Shown: positions 29,849 through 41,250 of the stretch, one piece after another
Position numbering within the stretch: position 1 is the first letter of the stretch
How the letters are laid out: every line of letters begins with the position of its first letter
Assembly: GCA_036346225.1 (NCBI GenBank)
Contig: JARFIW010000170.1
Coordinates: 10,416,501-10,480,500 of the forward strand
Length of the DNA: 64,000 nt
Source: Platerodrilus igneus
Lineage: Eukaryota > Arthropoda > Insecta > Coleoptera > Lycidae
Direction: 5' to 3'
Notes under the pieces: model-generated
Seen by the model: the letters and a program-made list of their open reading frames with translations, nothing else
What the model was told of the DNA's origin: nothing
Databases searched by the model: none
Made by a program: the position numbers and the translations under genes

Positions 29849-32150
29849 TGTTACGTTTATTTTCGGAATAAATTAATTTCCTCTTTTTCCTTTAATTTGT
29901 TTTTCAGTTAAATCGATTCCGATGCTATTCTTAAATCCTTCATCAACATCCTGTATATTTTCCTTGTTCACCATAAGTCCGCTTTACAATAATTTTTTAA
30001 CTCAAATCTTTTGGCTTGAAAACGACAAGTTTATGATAAAATTTAAATAGTCAATACCTTGTTTTAGGTATTCCTTAATTTGTTAAACATTACGATAACG
30101 TATACTTGCTTTGTTACGTTTATTCGAGGCAGCCGCGTTGGGCGCCAAATTTATGCTACGTTGGCTCGTAGCCGTGCGTAACACAAAGAAATTCAAGGAA
30201 TGACCGGGCTCAATCGGAGATTAGGGGGGTTGTAGAAAGCAGACTAACATATATGTACGCGGTTGTAAGGACTTAGTAACAATACCTGCAACCAAAAAAT
30301 CAGAATAGCAAACCTGCAATAAAAAAAAATTAGTCCTACAAACCTGAAATAAAGAAAAAGCATAGCATGCTGATCGAGCATAGATTGTTCAGTACTTGGT
30401 AGAATGTAAAGAAAAACTGTTTGGATAATCTATCTAATATAACAACGGTAAAAGCAATACAAAAATTTTTAGTACAAAGTGAGGTAATATTGGGGAGTAG
30501 GAGAAACGTTTCCTCACACACCAATTAAACATAGATCAAACAAAATGTTAACAAAAGATAAATAGGTAAGACACAATTGATATGAGTAATCCAGTAGTAT
30601 TGATTTTTTTTCTTTTTTTCTTAATAGCATGCAATTCTATTGTTAAAGGTATCAGAACGACGAAGATATGGCAAAACAACGGATAGATATTTAAAGTAAT
30701 AACAAGTAGGAAATAGTTCAACTTACAAAAAGTCCTTCAGTAACGCTTCCTTGCCATTGAAGTGTGGGATTCACGATGTCCTGCACTCACGAAGCACTTC
30801 ACCCTTGACTGTGAGGGTGTTGATGAAATTTCTTACACTTTACACTAATCACACCTACGTATTTCACTGGTGTTAGCAGCAGACATTATCATGCTGATGG
30901 AACTATGTAGCATTGATAAATTTCTTGTTAATTCTATTTCTTGAGACAATAATTTCGAAATATTTTGTAACACAAATCGTAAAAAAAAATGGTAACATAA
31001 ATTTAGAATCACGGGCTTTCAAGGCACGATGTAATGCATTAAAACTAACAGTAACATGAGGTGTTTTATTTGCTACCTATGGTAACAAAGAAAAATCTAA
31101 TGTTTTTGAATAACGAAATTTGCGCAAACAATGATCTATTTTAGATTCTTTGGGGTTAGAAAATTCAAAAACTACAGTATCAAGTGTATTTGGATAATCC
31201 AAAGTATGCACTACTCTGATAAAAAAAGGACCACGAAAACTAAATCGCACACACAGTTCAAATATAAAAAAACAAATCAACAAAAAAAACACAATCAATA
31301 AAGCACGTGCAAACACTAAGCAAGTCCGTCAAATGCTCCGCACAACACGCGTGCAGGTCGAGTCCAACAAGTTCTACCACTTTTATTTCCAACAGAAAAT
31401 CAACAAAAAAACAATTAGTAAAGCAACGCGTATCACTAAAACCGTCCGTCAATTTTCCGTAAAACACGTGCGGTCGAGTAAACACGTTCGCCTATAAAGC
31501 ATACTTCCTTCAAATGGAATTAGAACTACACTCTCTACAGTTAATATACGACTCTTATTTCACAAGAAAAACAACTAAAATCGTGTTGTGCTTGTTCGTG
31601 AACAATTCGAAAATTCATACCGCATTAATTCTCACTATTTTCAAAGCAAAAAGGAAACAGTATTTTTAACGTAATTAATATATAGAAACAAAGCACAAAC
31701 TACAACTGCTCATCTGTTTTATATCAAACCGCTTATCGTCTTATTATCTAGACTTGTATATCCACATAAGGAACAAAATTTATATGAACGGCAAGACAAG
31801 AACGATGCAATCCACTCATTACAATACGACGCATTCACCCAAGGAGTTAATAAATATAAAATATAGAACTAGTAGTTACGGAAATGTATTTACGCATTGG
31901 GTAGTGTAAAATGTTAAGCCATTAAAAATGCACGTTACAGCTTCCTCTATGGATTGAATCTAATGACTCGTCAAACTAAGGTCACGTACTATCCGATAAA
32001 AGCATGTTTCCAAGTTTCCTAATTACACTTTGATAACCACAATATGACTTGGAGCTCTGGTTGTTTAATTAAACGAATTTATGTTCACTTTCTTTTTAAA
32101 ATGTTAAAAGGCACTTGTCGTAATTGCTAGATTCTTCGTTCCGTTTTTCT
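29849..32150 (+). mobile_element. LTR copy c, interrupted by a 1.85-kb insertion
   Basis: The left part (29849 to about 30112) follows copies a and b to TAACGTATACTTGC. The expected continuation GACTCGTCAAACTAAGGTCA reappears at about 31965 and runs to CTAGATTCTTC near 32135. The gap in homology is filled by unrelated DNA (30113-31964). Confidence 0.7.
30113..31964 (-). mobile_element. Insertion with minus-strand LTR/PBS-like junction
   Basis: On the minus strand the region ends GAGCCAACGTAGCATAAATT followed by TGGCGCCCAACGCGG. The latter matches retroviral-type primer binding sites (TGGCGCCC start). This suggests an LTR of up to 1.8 kb followed by only about 30 bases of leader. The string TGAGCCCGGTCA near the end recurs at 33265 in plus orientation. 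No coding similarity. Exact termini and target duplication are not resolved. Confidence 0.4.
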
Positions 32151-32379
32151 TTATAAAAATTTCGCGCACGCCTTACAGCGTGGTGGGTGTTGATGGTTTT
32201 ATAAACCCGTACTTGTCGGCGTAAATAAATTTATATTTTTCGTAATCATTCTAGCTTCCTCCGGGAGGCACGATAGTCCCTTGAATTGCCGCTCCATGGG
32301 GTATAGAAGGCTGCACCTGTTACGTAATCTTAGGTCTATCTGGTCCGAGGATCGAACGAGAGATCCAGCATCGTAGAGA
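32151..32379. other. Short unassigned stretch
   Basis: No coding similarity. It includes a GGTCCGAGGATCGAACGAG string that resembles a B box, but no partner A box is clear. Confidence 0.3.
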
Positions 32380-32392
32380 TGTGGGTGAGTGT

Positions 32393-32691
32393 GGCGTCGC
32401 CGTGGATCAATGTAGTAAGCGTAAGACTACGGATCCCAAGGTCCTGGGTTCAAATCCGACACGGTCGACTGCTTGAAAAATGACAGGTGAGCATTTTTCA
32501 CAAAAATTACGCCCTCGTTCGGATGAGAGGTTAAATGGAGGTCCCGTGTGTGTGTTGTCACGCACGTTAAAGATCCCTAGCTTGCCTGGAATGGCAAGGG
32601 TTCGGCAAAATTCTAAATTTCCAGGCAACGAAAAACTCGCCTCCTGGCCAATGTAGTACCTTCGGGTGGAGCATTGGAAAATCAAATGTAG
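32393..32691 (+). mobile_element. SINE family A, copy 4 (complete, with target duplication)
   Basis: About 299 bp between 13-bp direct repeats TGTGGGTGAGTGT (32380-32392 and 32692-32704). The tRNA-derived head GGCGTCGCCGTGGATCAATG has a degenerate A box and B box GGTTCAAATCC. The body carries CACAAAAATTACGCCCTCG, GTTGTCACGCACGTTAAAGA, TCCCTAGCTTGCC and TTCGGGTGGAGCATTGGAAA, ending TCAAATGTAG. Best reference copy of the family in this window. Confidence 0.9.
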
Positions 32692-32704
32692 TGTGGGTGA
32701 GTGT

Positions 32705-33334
32705 TTCTTTCTTGCTTGTGTCGAGACCTTGTCCACGTAGATTTTACTGTTTGGGGCTCATACAGGTCTCGAATTAATTGTATGTACGAAAATGATTTAT
32801 AATACTGGAATCCATTGCCGTGGGATTACTATATTACGCTTAACTGTAACTACTATCTATTAATGCGGCAATGGGATAAAAACTTGTTGGCACATTGGAT
32901 GACGTTATTACCATTGTACTGGTAATTGTGTTATGTTAGCATTATCAGAGTCTATGTGAGTAATCATAATATTATTATTACTAAACAAAATTGTGAAATC
33001 TGGCAAACAAATAGACTAGGTAGCAAATATTATATATGGTTTATTCTCACTTACTTAAACCGGGTTAATGCCCATTGTAATGTTTCTTTTTCTTTTTATG
33101 CTAATTAGAGTTCTTTTGTTAATGTGTTATTTCCTTTGTTTTTTTTAAATTTAGGTGTAACTGCAAGCGGGGATTTCATCTACAGGTTGTACGGAGCGGT
33201 TAGTAATTTATTTTTATTTCAGGCCTTATTTAATTTTGGTAGGTATTATACCCCACCTACTCACAGACTGAGCCCGGTCAATTTCTCTTTCTTTCTGCTT
33301 TGTTGTTTTTTTTTGTTGGCTACGTTGCTGCGCG
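32705..33334 (+). mobile_element. Possible diverged LTR flank
   Basis: The end of this stretch (ACTGAGCCCGGTCA..TTGTTGGCTACGTTG) resembles, in opposite orientation, the LTR-like end at 30165-30235 (GAGCCCGGTCA..GGCTACGAGCC). The gypsy solo LTR at 33335 landed inside it. Otherwise non-coding, with short frames lacking similarity. Confidence 0.35.
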
Positions 33335-33892
33335 AGTTATGTAATCTCCCAATTGTAATATATATGTAAAGGAAGTATAATTATGAAATTATTAGAAATA
33401 TTAGAAAATGTGCTAACTGATGTGCGACATTGTAAATAAAGGACAATTTATTCAGTTTATTAACGTTCATGGGAACGGAAGCGCTACTTTGTAGCACAGA
33501 CGATAAGTGACACTGCAGATGTCAGGATTACCTAGAAAGTAAGCTCGCAACAAAGTAATTATGAATAGATTTAAGATCGCAACATTGTATTTATGAATAG
33601 AGTCAAGTGTAAGCAGACATTAGGTCTGCAAGTTTCCACAGCTTGTGAGGGGGTAGGGATATTATAAAAGGCCCGGGAGCCCCAGTCGACGACAGTTAAT
33701 CCATCGTTTAGCTTTTACCTTGCAGTTCCTTAGATTACTCACTTTTGTACATTTAATTAATTTATTTCGGACTTAGAATAATATTTCAAGATTGTCAAAA
33801 TTCCAATTAATTTCTGTATAAACAAATAAATGTGTTAAGAAGTTTGGAAATGTTTTTTTAAAAAGGCCGCTCCCAAGCCACGAACCTTAACT
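33335..33892 (+). mobile_element. Solo LTR of errantivirus-type gypsy family, CGCG target duplication
   Basis: 558 bp from AGTTATGTAATCTCCC to GAACCTTAACT, flanked by CGCG at 33331-33334 and 33893-33896. It is homologous to the LTRs at 46043-46589 and 50752-51296, sharing GTATTTATGAATAGA-like, GCAAGTTTCCACAG, GGGAGCCCCAG, TTTCGGACTTAGAATAAT-like and GGCCGCTCCCAAG blocks. AGTTA..TAACT ends and a 4-bp YRYR duplication are typical of gypsy-group errantiviruses. Confidence 0.9.
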
Positions 33893-33896
33893 CGCG

Positions 33897-34704
33897 TAGC
33901 AACTTACTAAACAAAAGTTGAATAAAAGGGGTTTTGGTAATTATTATCTCCAAGGATATTAAATTGTTGCACACTTTGAATACTCTTCTGAAGGGTGTGA
34001 CACCACTTTACACTTCAAATATTTTGCATTGCGTAGCATTCAAGTTTTGTCTATTCTATACATGGTTGTTTAATAGGGTTTCAACATAATTAAATTTAAT
34101 TATTCAGAATTCCGTTGCGACGTAAATACAATAGCTCAATTTTCTCGCGTAATAATATTTCTATGTTATTTTAATGTCAAGTGTATTACGGAAATCTAAT
34201 TTAAGCAACACCCCATAAATTCATCGGTATTTAGAATAATTACCACCGAGAACTACATCAATTAAATCAAGTTGTCGGAACCTGATAAATTACAGCATCA
34301 AACAGAATTGATTGCTATCCAATTATACCGCTAATGCTCGTTTCAAATAAGTATTTATAGATTACATTGTAAGCGCTCATTCTGGAATCTAGTTCTCACA
34401 ATCTAATGACAATAGGCGCTAATGAAATCGAAGTTAATGAAGCTTTGGTGGCCTATAATTTTTATAATATTCAACTAATTGTATTATGTTTTATATCTAA
34501 ACTGACATTGAATAATAAGCCATTCAAATTGAACATGAAGGTGATTGACCAAAATGGGCAGTCATGTAGTTAACCAACGTTTTGAAGCCGTATTAAGTGG
34601 TTTGTTTGGCTTGAGGTGAGAAAGTTTTACTGAACAAAAAGCTATTCACATGTGCGAAAAGGTAAGTAAAGTTCAACGAAGGGTTGACAGGATAATAAGA
34701 TCAG
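33897..34704. other. Non-coding DNA
   Basis: No recognisable feature between the solo LTR and the BEL element. Confidence 0.4.
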
Positions 34705-35054
34705 TGTTCCGTCATACAAACTGTGTATTATACGTTTTACGCGAATGCAAGGTGCATAGACTTTATCCGTAACTTTAAGTGTATTGTGCGCGAGTTGGCA
34801 ACAATGCCGTACGAATCGAAGGTGTGCAAGATATACTCAATCAGGAGTCTGGTACCTGAAGTCGCCGAGTTAACAACAAGTACCATCAATCACATTAAAC
34901 AAAGTATTTACCTTTTATCATTTCCTATATTATTGTGAATATTTATATTGCATTTCACGTATCACAACGGTATTCCTCGACACCACGAAGTATCGAGGTG
35001 GTCCTTCAAGTAATTAAACTTAATCCGAAATAAAAAGGTCTGACAATCCGCATC
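34705..35054 (+). mobile_element. BEL 5' LTR
   Basis: Starts TGTTCCGTCATACAAAC. Matches the 3' copy through CGTAACTTTAAGTGTATTGTG, AATCAGGAGTCTGGTACCTG and CTCGACACCACG (34987). The 3' copy stops there. The rest is assigned to the LTR because TCCTTCGAGCCGGATCTG, a sequence usual just inside insect BEL 5' LTRs, begins near 35059. Confidence 0.75.
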
Positions 35055-35561
35055 ATTTAGTCCTTCGAGCCGGATCTGCATTAGTCTTACGATAAATACA
35101 TCCTTTTTTATTTTAAAAATTCCCAAAATTTCCCGTATCAACAAAACAAACGTGTATTGTTTATGCGTCAAGTTTTGTGCCTGAATTATCACGAATTTTA
35201 CGTCAAGCATAATGTTTAATGTGCTTCGTAGATAATAATAAAATCAAAATTAGGTTTCAATTAAATATACGCTTTCAGGCTGTCATTGTACAACATGGGA
35301 GTGATTTTCATCCTATTTCATTATTGCGATTTTCAACAGGCTCCAACATGCTACAGAAATTAAATACCGTTACCTTCACTCCCCGTTCCCCCGTTACCAT
35401 AGTATTATAATAGAACGACCGGTAATAGTCCTAAATTCTGTTGAACACGCGTTAAGAGTTGAAGTTAACCTTGAGCTTGATAAGTAATTTCGAGCATTTA
35501 TCTACTATTTCTCTCCGACAAACATTTGCGTTTTGTAGTTTTTTATTCAATGCGATTATAA

Positions 35562-35659
35562 TGCCTCCGAGGAAGGCGGAACTTACTCAATTGAATCTTT
35601 ATAAAGATCGTTTTAACGAAATTTCTGTTTTGGATAATTCATTAGAAACTCACCCATAA
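35562..35659 (+). pseudogene. gag: BEL gag N-terminal stub
   Basis: ATG at 35562 opens a basic 32-codon peptide beginning MPPRKAELTQ, then a stop. It lies about 500 bases inside the 5' LTR, where BEL gag normally starts. The remainder of gag, including the zinc knuckles, is not found, since repeat E follows and the sequence resumes in the protease region. Confidence 0.5.
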
Positions 35660-35689
35660 TGTATAATTTTATTTAAAATTTAATGTAAA

Positions 35690-36330
35690 TCATGATCACA
35701 AGTATATGATAATTGTTATACTCGTGTTCTCTACTCAAAGGTATACTGTTAAAGTCCCGGGTGTAATTTATAAGAGCCACTACGACAGTTGGTATCATAA
35801 TAAATACGTGCGTGATATTGCGCAATAAGGGGTTACGCCACAAATTATTATCACATATAAAGAAAAAAGACAAAGGTACTCACGTAAAATGTAGAACTCG
35901 TCACGGCATTGCAGCTATTCTGGCGTCAGTTGGGCGTTGGTTGAGCGTTGTTGGACGTTGTGGGCGTGGGTCGTCCTTTGCCCCCTCGTCGAATCCAAAT
36001 TAATTTGTCTTCTCTTTTCTGTAGCGGTACGGTAAAGGAATAAGGGAGGAACGATAATCAGGTACGAGATAATAGGAAACCTTCATATCTACAAGAAAAG
36101 ACAAGATAAAACGGCACACAGATAACCACTCGGTTCGACGTTTAGTTCACTAATCCATGACGTGACGGAAATCACCACTTACTTGCACACTCCGCGTCTG
36201 CGCAATCTCGAGCGCCGACGCAACTATCTAAAGTGACGGAAATGCACGCACAAGTCTTTTAAATTATTGGCGCAAATTCCCTTACAAATTTAAACTTACA
36301 GAAATGTTTACATACCGATTTTCGGCATGT
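35690..36330 (+). repeat. Dispersed repeat family E, copy 2
   Basis: Reverse complement of 16361-17010. It interrupts the BEL element. A short TTTAATG string occurs on both sides (near 35683 and 36341) and may be a target duplication. Confidence 0.75.
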
Positions 36331-36344
36331 AGCAAAATTTTAAT

Positions 36345-36855
36345 GCTGTATTGATTCCTGTTCTTTCAAATTCTTCTGATGTGGAAGAACAATTATATCA
36401 AAATATTAGGAAGGAGGCAGATGCAACTTACTTTAATTGCTTATTTATATTAGACACGCTACAACCACCAATACTTGAAGAACAAAAACCGGACATTGTC
36501 GCTACCCCTAACCTCAATGCTAAACTTCAACCTTTGGTCAATCGAATGCAGCTGCCAATCGGGGTGCTACTAGTTGTACTATAAGTTCCATAGTTGAACA
36601 ATCTTTAGAAATCACAACCTTTATTTTATCAACGATTTCCTGAAATTTACCTAGCACTGAATTTGCAAACAATTTTGCACATTTTAAAGGTCTGCACTTT
36701 GCCGATCCAACATGGAATAAACGCAATCAAATTGACATGCTCCTAGGTGCTGACGTATACCTCTTTATTATTAATGGTGGCATCATTCAAGGTAAATTTT
36801 TACAACCAGCTGCTATTAATATCATTTTCGGTTGGACAATTCTGGGTCTAATCTA
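36345..36855 (+). pseudogene. pol: BEL/Pao protease-region remnant
   Basis: Frames contain the diagnostic BEL/Pao stretch ahead of RT: LHFADPTW, then IDMLLGADVYLFIINGG at 36731-36781, then FGWTILG. In intact elements this region connects the aspartic protease to RT. Stops and shifts break it, and the DSG-type active site is not identifiable. Confidence 0.85.
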
Positions 36856-37349
36856 AAGCCTGCGGTCTGATACTGTCTAGGCGTTTTTCGTTGCTTTCGA
36901 GAATCCGATCGATCAAACCCTTAGACGATTTTGGGAGATTGAGAAAATCCCTACCAAGCACTATATTTCTCCGGAACAGGAAAGAGCAAATAAAATATTT
37001 GAAATAACATATGCACGTACGGAGTCCGGGCATTTTGTCGTGAATTTACCCTTTAATGATATAATTCCTATTTTTGAAGATTCCTATGATATTGCACTAC
37101 GGCGACTATTTTTTTCTATTTTCTCTATTTTCTCTTTTTTCTTCTATTTTTTCGTTAGAACGTAGATTATCGGCCAACCCTGATTTACGTGTTCAATATA
37201 ATAATTTCATGCAAGAGTACCTAGAATTAGGTCATATGAATTGCATTCGTTTCTCGCCTACCAGAAGTGATCGTTATTTTATACCTCATCAGGCTGTGGT
37301 CAAATCGGAAGGTAATCGATCAAGGATTCGTGTGGTTTTTGACGCACCT
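36856..37349 (+). pseudogene. pol: BEL/Pao reverse transcriptase, 5' part
   Basis: Pieces include LRRFWEIEKIP, YISPEQERANKIFE, FVVNLPF near 36890-37060, then LGHMNCI, FIPHQAVVKS and RVVFDAP ending at 37349. The last is the RT motif leading into the fingers/palm. It is broken by a low-complexity T-rich stretch (37100-37150) with a stop, and cut by the 37350-38618 insertion. Confidence 0.85.
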
Positions 37350-38618
37350 GTATTACGATATTCCGCGCAAACACGAAAGAAAACAGTAAAAGTAAAGAAA
37401 TCGTTTACACCGAATACCGCAACAGAACGGGTTTAGAATGGTAGGGTTTGTGCTAGCTCAAAAACGTCGAAGAGGGGCGTGGGTGAAATAGAAAGAATAC
37501 ATTGGAAACCTCTGTAAAACTATATTGTTAACATCGAATCTTGAAAAACTATTTACAAAACAATAAAACAAATAAGTTGCGTAATCGTTTGTTATGTGCT
37601 AGTAAACAAAGCGTCATAACATTAGCATATAAAAATGGGTAAGCAAAATATATAACATCTTATAGTCTAAATACTTACAATGGTTCACCTTAGAAACAGT
37701 AAAACGGACTCTACCACAAACTTTGAATAATTAATTTTTAATTTAAAGAATGATTATTACATCGTTGCTCGTGCACTGTGAATTTGTGTTTGGTAACGTG
37801 GTGTTGGTAATTTATTGGATATTCATAAGTAGCAGCAAATAAAATGTCCATACTCCACAGCAGCATAAAAGAATTGCGAAAATAGAAAAACTGTACCTTG
37901 AACTAGTTGGCTTCGTATTATGTTATGGATGGAAAAATGCGACTGCATTTCTTTATTGGCTGCATACTGGAACCACCAACTTTACTTATACTAAGAAAGC
38001 ACTTTTAGTAGCGCGACTTTACATGTATCTTTGGTAAGAGGATGTTGTATTCAATCTTTAATGCCCTCTTTCAAAGCACGGTCTCTATTTTATAAGGCCA
38101 GAATCATGTATGGGGGTAGGGTATTTGGCTTTTAAAGATATCGTCTAAGAACCAAGTGCACAGAATTCCCAGACAACAGCTGCCGAAATACAAACTGTAA
38201 CAGCTTGCCAACAAGCAGATAACACAACTATCAAAGGATTTTTAGACAGAGAAAAACAATCTTGTTACTTTGTAACATCTTTATAGCTGCAGAATACCAG
38301 ATAACAAGTCCATTGTAAGCAGATGTAGGCAGGTGGTAAGTGGTCTTATCTTCTAGAAGAAAGCTGCGCATTTACATGCAGCTTTTAATTAAAATGTAAT
38401 CACTGCAGGTGCTAGGAAATATTGCAACTACTTTGCAGCGTAATGTTTCCTAAGCAGCTGTTTGATTTTATAAGGCAAACTTTTATACAGAGTAATTACT
38501 TGAAAATTTTTTTAAAATAACACTAATTTAAATGGCGAGAAATCGAGCTTGTTGAGAAATTTTAGAGCGTTTTAAAAATATATTCAGAAAAAAATTGTTT
38601 GCAGGGTTTTGAACGTAA
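37350..38618. mobile_element. Unclassified 1269-bp insertion in BEL RT (CACCT duplication)
   Basis: CACCT flanks it at 37345-37349 and 38619-38623, and the RT reading continues directly from one side to the other. The ends TTACG..CGTAA are a 5-bp inverted match (GTATTACGATATTCC at the left, TTTTGAACGTAA at the right). No coding capacity is recognised. A solo LTR or a non-autonomous DNA element are both possible. The 5-bp duplication is common for LTR elements. Confidence 0.75.
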
Positions 38619-38623
38619 CACCT

Positions 38624-39641
38624 GCGAGGGCCAAAAATAAAATTTCTTTAAATGATACTCAATTAGCGGGACCTAGTCTCCAAAGTGAGATAACACCAAT
38701 ATTATTAAAATTTAGGGCTCATTCCTATGTTTTTGTTTGTGACATCCGACAATTGTATAGACAAATCTTAATTGCTAACCAACATAAAAGATATCAATTA
38801 ATTTAATGGAGGTTTTTGGTGAAAGTACTTGTACAAATGTATGAATTGAATACTGTCACATATGGTGTTAAGTCATCACCGTATTTGGCTATTAAAACGC
38901 TGCAACAACTCTGAAGGATAAAGATTTCCTCTGTCTGTTGAGACCATTAGGTCTAATCTGTACATGGATGATTTTGTCTGCGGTTCAAATTCAATAGGAT
39001 CTACCCTGGAAACACGAAATCAAGTGATTCAACTTCTATTCGGAAGTAGAGCTCCAATTGTTCTAAGATTTTGGAGGGCTTTCCCCGAACATTGTAAAAT
39101 AAATACATTTAGTTTTGACTCTGATGAATCGATCAAGATTTTAGGGCTACAATGTTCCCCTAACGATGACGTTTTCTCTTTCCAAGTTCAAATTGGTAAC
39201 TCAACTTGTACGAAACGCAATATTCTTTCCCAATTAGCTAGGATCTATGATCCTTTAGGTTTTCTAGCTCCACTTACCCTTGTCGCTAAACGTCTCATCC
39301 AACATTTATGGATGTTGGGATTAGACTGGGACAAAAGTATCCCAGTCGATTTGGTATTTCAGTGGCAACAATACCAAAAGAAGTTGCCATTTATTTCTAC
39401 TCTAAAAATATCTCGCTGTCTACCTCCCATTGATCCATATAGCTGTGAAGCTCATGGTTTTTGCGATTCCAGTGAGGTTGGATATGCAGCTGTTATATAT
39501 CTTCGATTTGTAAATCTAATTTTTGGCGAAATAACTGTCATCCTAGCTGCAGCTAAAACTAAAGTGGCACCAATAAAACGTCTCTCAATTCCACGTCTTG
39601 AATTATGCGCTGCTACTTTTTGTCTGATCTACTTGTTTTAG
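38624..39641 (+). pseudogene. pol: BEL/Pao RT (3' part) and RNase H
   Basis: The RT resumes with ISLNDTQLAGPSLQSE and CDIRQLYRQI (first catalytic Asp), then YELNTVTYGVKSSPYLA. The catalytic box YMDDFVCG starts at 38961. The connection region follows (SIKILGLQC, IYDPLGFLAPLTLVAK) and then RNase H begins (HGFCDSSEVGYAAVIYLR, near 39450, with KTKVAPIKRLSIPRLELCA). The 225-codon stretch 38964-39641 is open. Breaks lie near 38805 and 38930. The catalytic motifs look conserved, but the gene as a whole is dead. Confidence 0.9.
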
Positions 39642-40672
39642 TGTTAGACACCTATCAAGGACTTATCACAATTTCTGAAATATTTGCTTGAAGCGATTTC
39701 ACAGGATCTCTCAGCTGGATTTGCGCACCTCCTTTTCAATGGAAAACTTTTGTTGCTCCATATTCAGCAAATCATCTCACCCAACAGACGGTTTCACATA
39801 ACCTCTTGTGACAATCCGGCGGACCCATCTTCTAGAGGTCTCTTGCCAAAGGCGGTTGTAGCATGTTTCCTTTGGTGGGCGGGGCCACGGTGGCTTTATT
39901 CCGCGCAGGAGTTCTGGCCCCCTCTAATTACTGTTTTAACTTCAACGTCGAAGATTACTATCGAACAAATGGTATTGGCGTTTGTTGCTCAAACTATTGA
40001 AGTCGAGTTTAACATAGTTGACAATTTACTGAAGGGCTTTTGTCATTACGAAACATTCAAGGTATTTTGGCCTACATCTACCGGTTTTTACAACCAAAAA
40101 TACAGTGTCCTACAAGACCCCTTACTGCTGATAAATTATTTAATTCCCTTATGATTATTCTTCGACGTGTTCAAGCTACAGTCTTTGTCAAGGAAATTTC
40201 CTGGATCAAAACTAAGGCAAGGTTACCAAAACATTTACGTCGACTCAAGGCATTTTACGTGTTGGTAGTCGTTTGGTACATTCTAAGTTACCTTACACTG
40301 AAAAATATCCAATATTACTCCCTCGTCGTCACCGATTGACGGAGCTTGCAATTCTGGCCATTCATCATAAATATTGTTATGCTGGTATTTCAACCACAGC
40401 TTACTTAATTCAGCAAATCTATTAGATCATTTCGATCAAACAATCAATTCGATTTTATCTTTCGTCGTGTACTAAATGTTTCCTCAACAAGCCGGTTCTG
40501 GTAACATCCTTTATGGGCGACTTGCCCCCAACTCGTGTTGATCAGGTTAAACCATTCAGTTGTGTGGGTGTAGATTTTGCAGGACCCATTTCAACTAAGG
40601 TTTCCAACTTGAGAAAGGCAAGAAGTCTTAAGTCTTACATATGCATATTTGTGTGTTTTGCCACCAAAGCTA
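39642..40672 (+). pseudogene. pol: BEL/Pao RNase H end and integrase N-terminal part
   Basis: ITSCDNPADPSSRGLLP near 39800 is the BEL RNase H/connection hallmark. The integrase zinc region (HHKYCYAGISTTAYLIQQ, then SSCTKC) starts near 40365. The core begins FSCVGVDFAGPI near 40555 (first catalytic Asp) and stops at CFATKATH, where the 566-bp insertion enters. Confidence 0.85.
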
Positions 40673-40678
40673 CACACT

Positions 40679-41244
40679 GTAGAATTTGCGGTGAATTTCG
40701 AATAGCTCTGTGGTAGAGAGAAGTGGACATGTATACAAGAAATAAGTGATAATTAACAAACAACATATAATTAATGGTTTTAATCAGATCAAGCGTTTAC
40801 TTCAAAGCACTCACCTGTTGTTTACAAAGCCGTGACAACGAAAAATACGATGTAAAATCTACTCTGCTTTTTGCGGGTGTAACGAAGCACATTTATGACG
40901 ATAGCGGTGTTCTGAAGAAAAGCGGTTCGTCTAATTAATTTGTTCTACGTAGAACATGTAAGCAGTGATGCGGTCTGCTAGAACGACAAATCGATACACT
41001 GCTTGCTTCGTAGGTTTTCCAGCTACTATACTGTTTTTGCACATGCGGAATAACAAAGTTTTATCACTCGCGGCACTTGTTGGCGCGTGCTTGAAGTAAA
41101 CATGAAAATTTACTATAACAAATTTAAATATACCGAGCCGAACGTAAATAATCAATAAACTCAACGAAAAATAAACGTAGCTGTAAATTATTTACAATAT
41201 AAACGGAACACACACATTGAGCTTGTTTTTTATTTGTCTTGTCC
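40679..41244. mobile_element. 566-bp insertion in BEL integrase (CACACT duplication)
   Basis: CACACT occurs at 40673-40678 and 41245-41250, and integrase coding resumes after it. It holds a partly palindromic interior: GCGTTTACTTCAAAGCACTC near 40792 pairs with GCGTGCTTGAAGTAAAC near 41085. No coding. Likely a non-autonomous element of unknown class. Confidence 0.7.
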
Positions 41245-41250
41245 CACACT

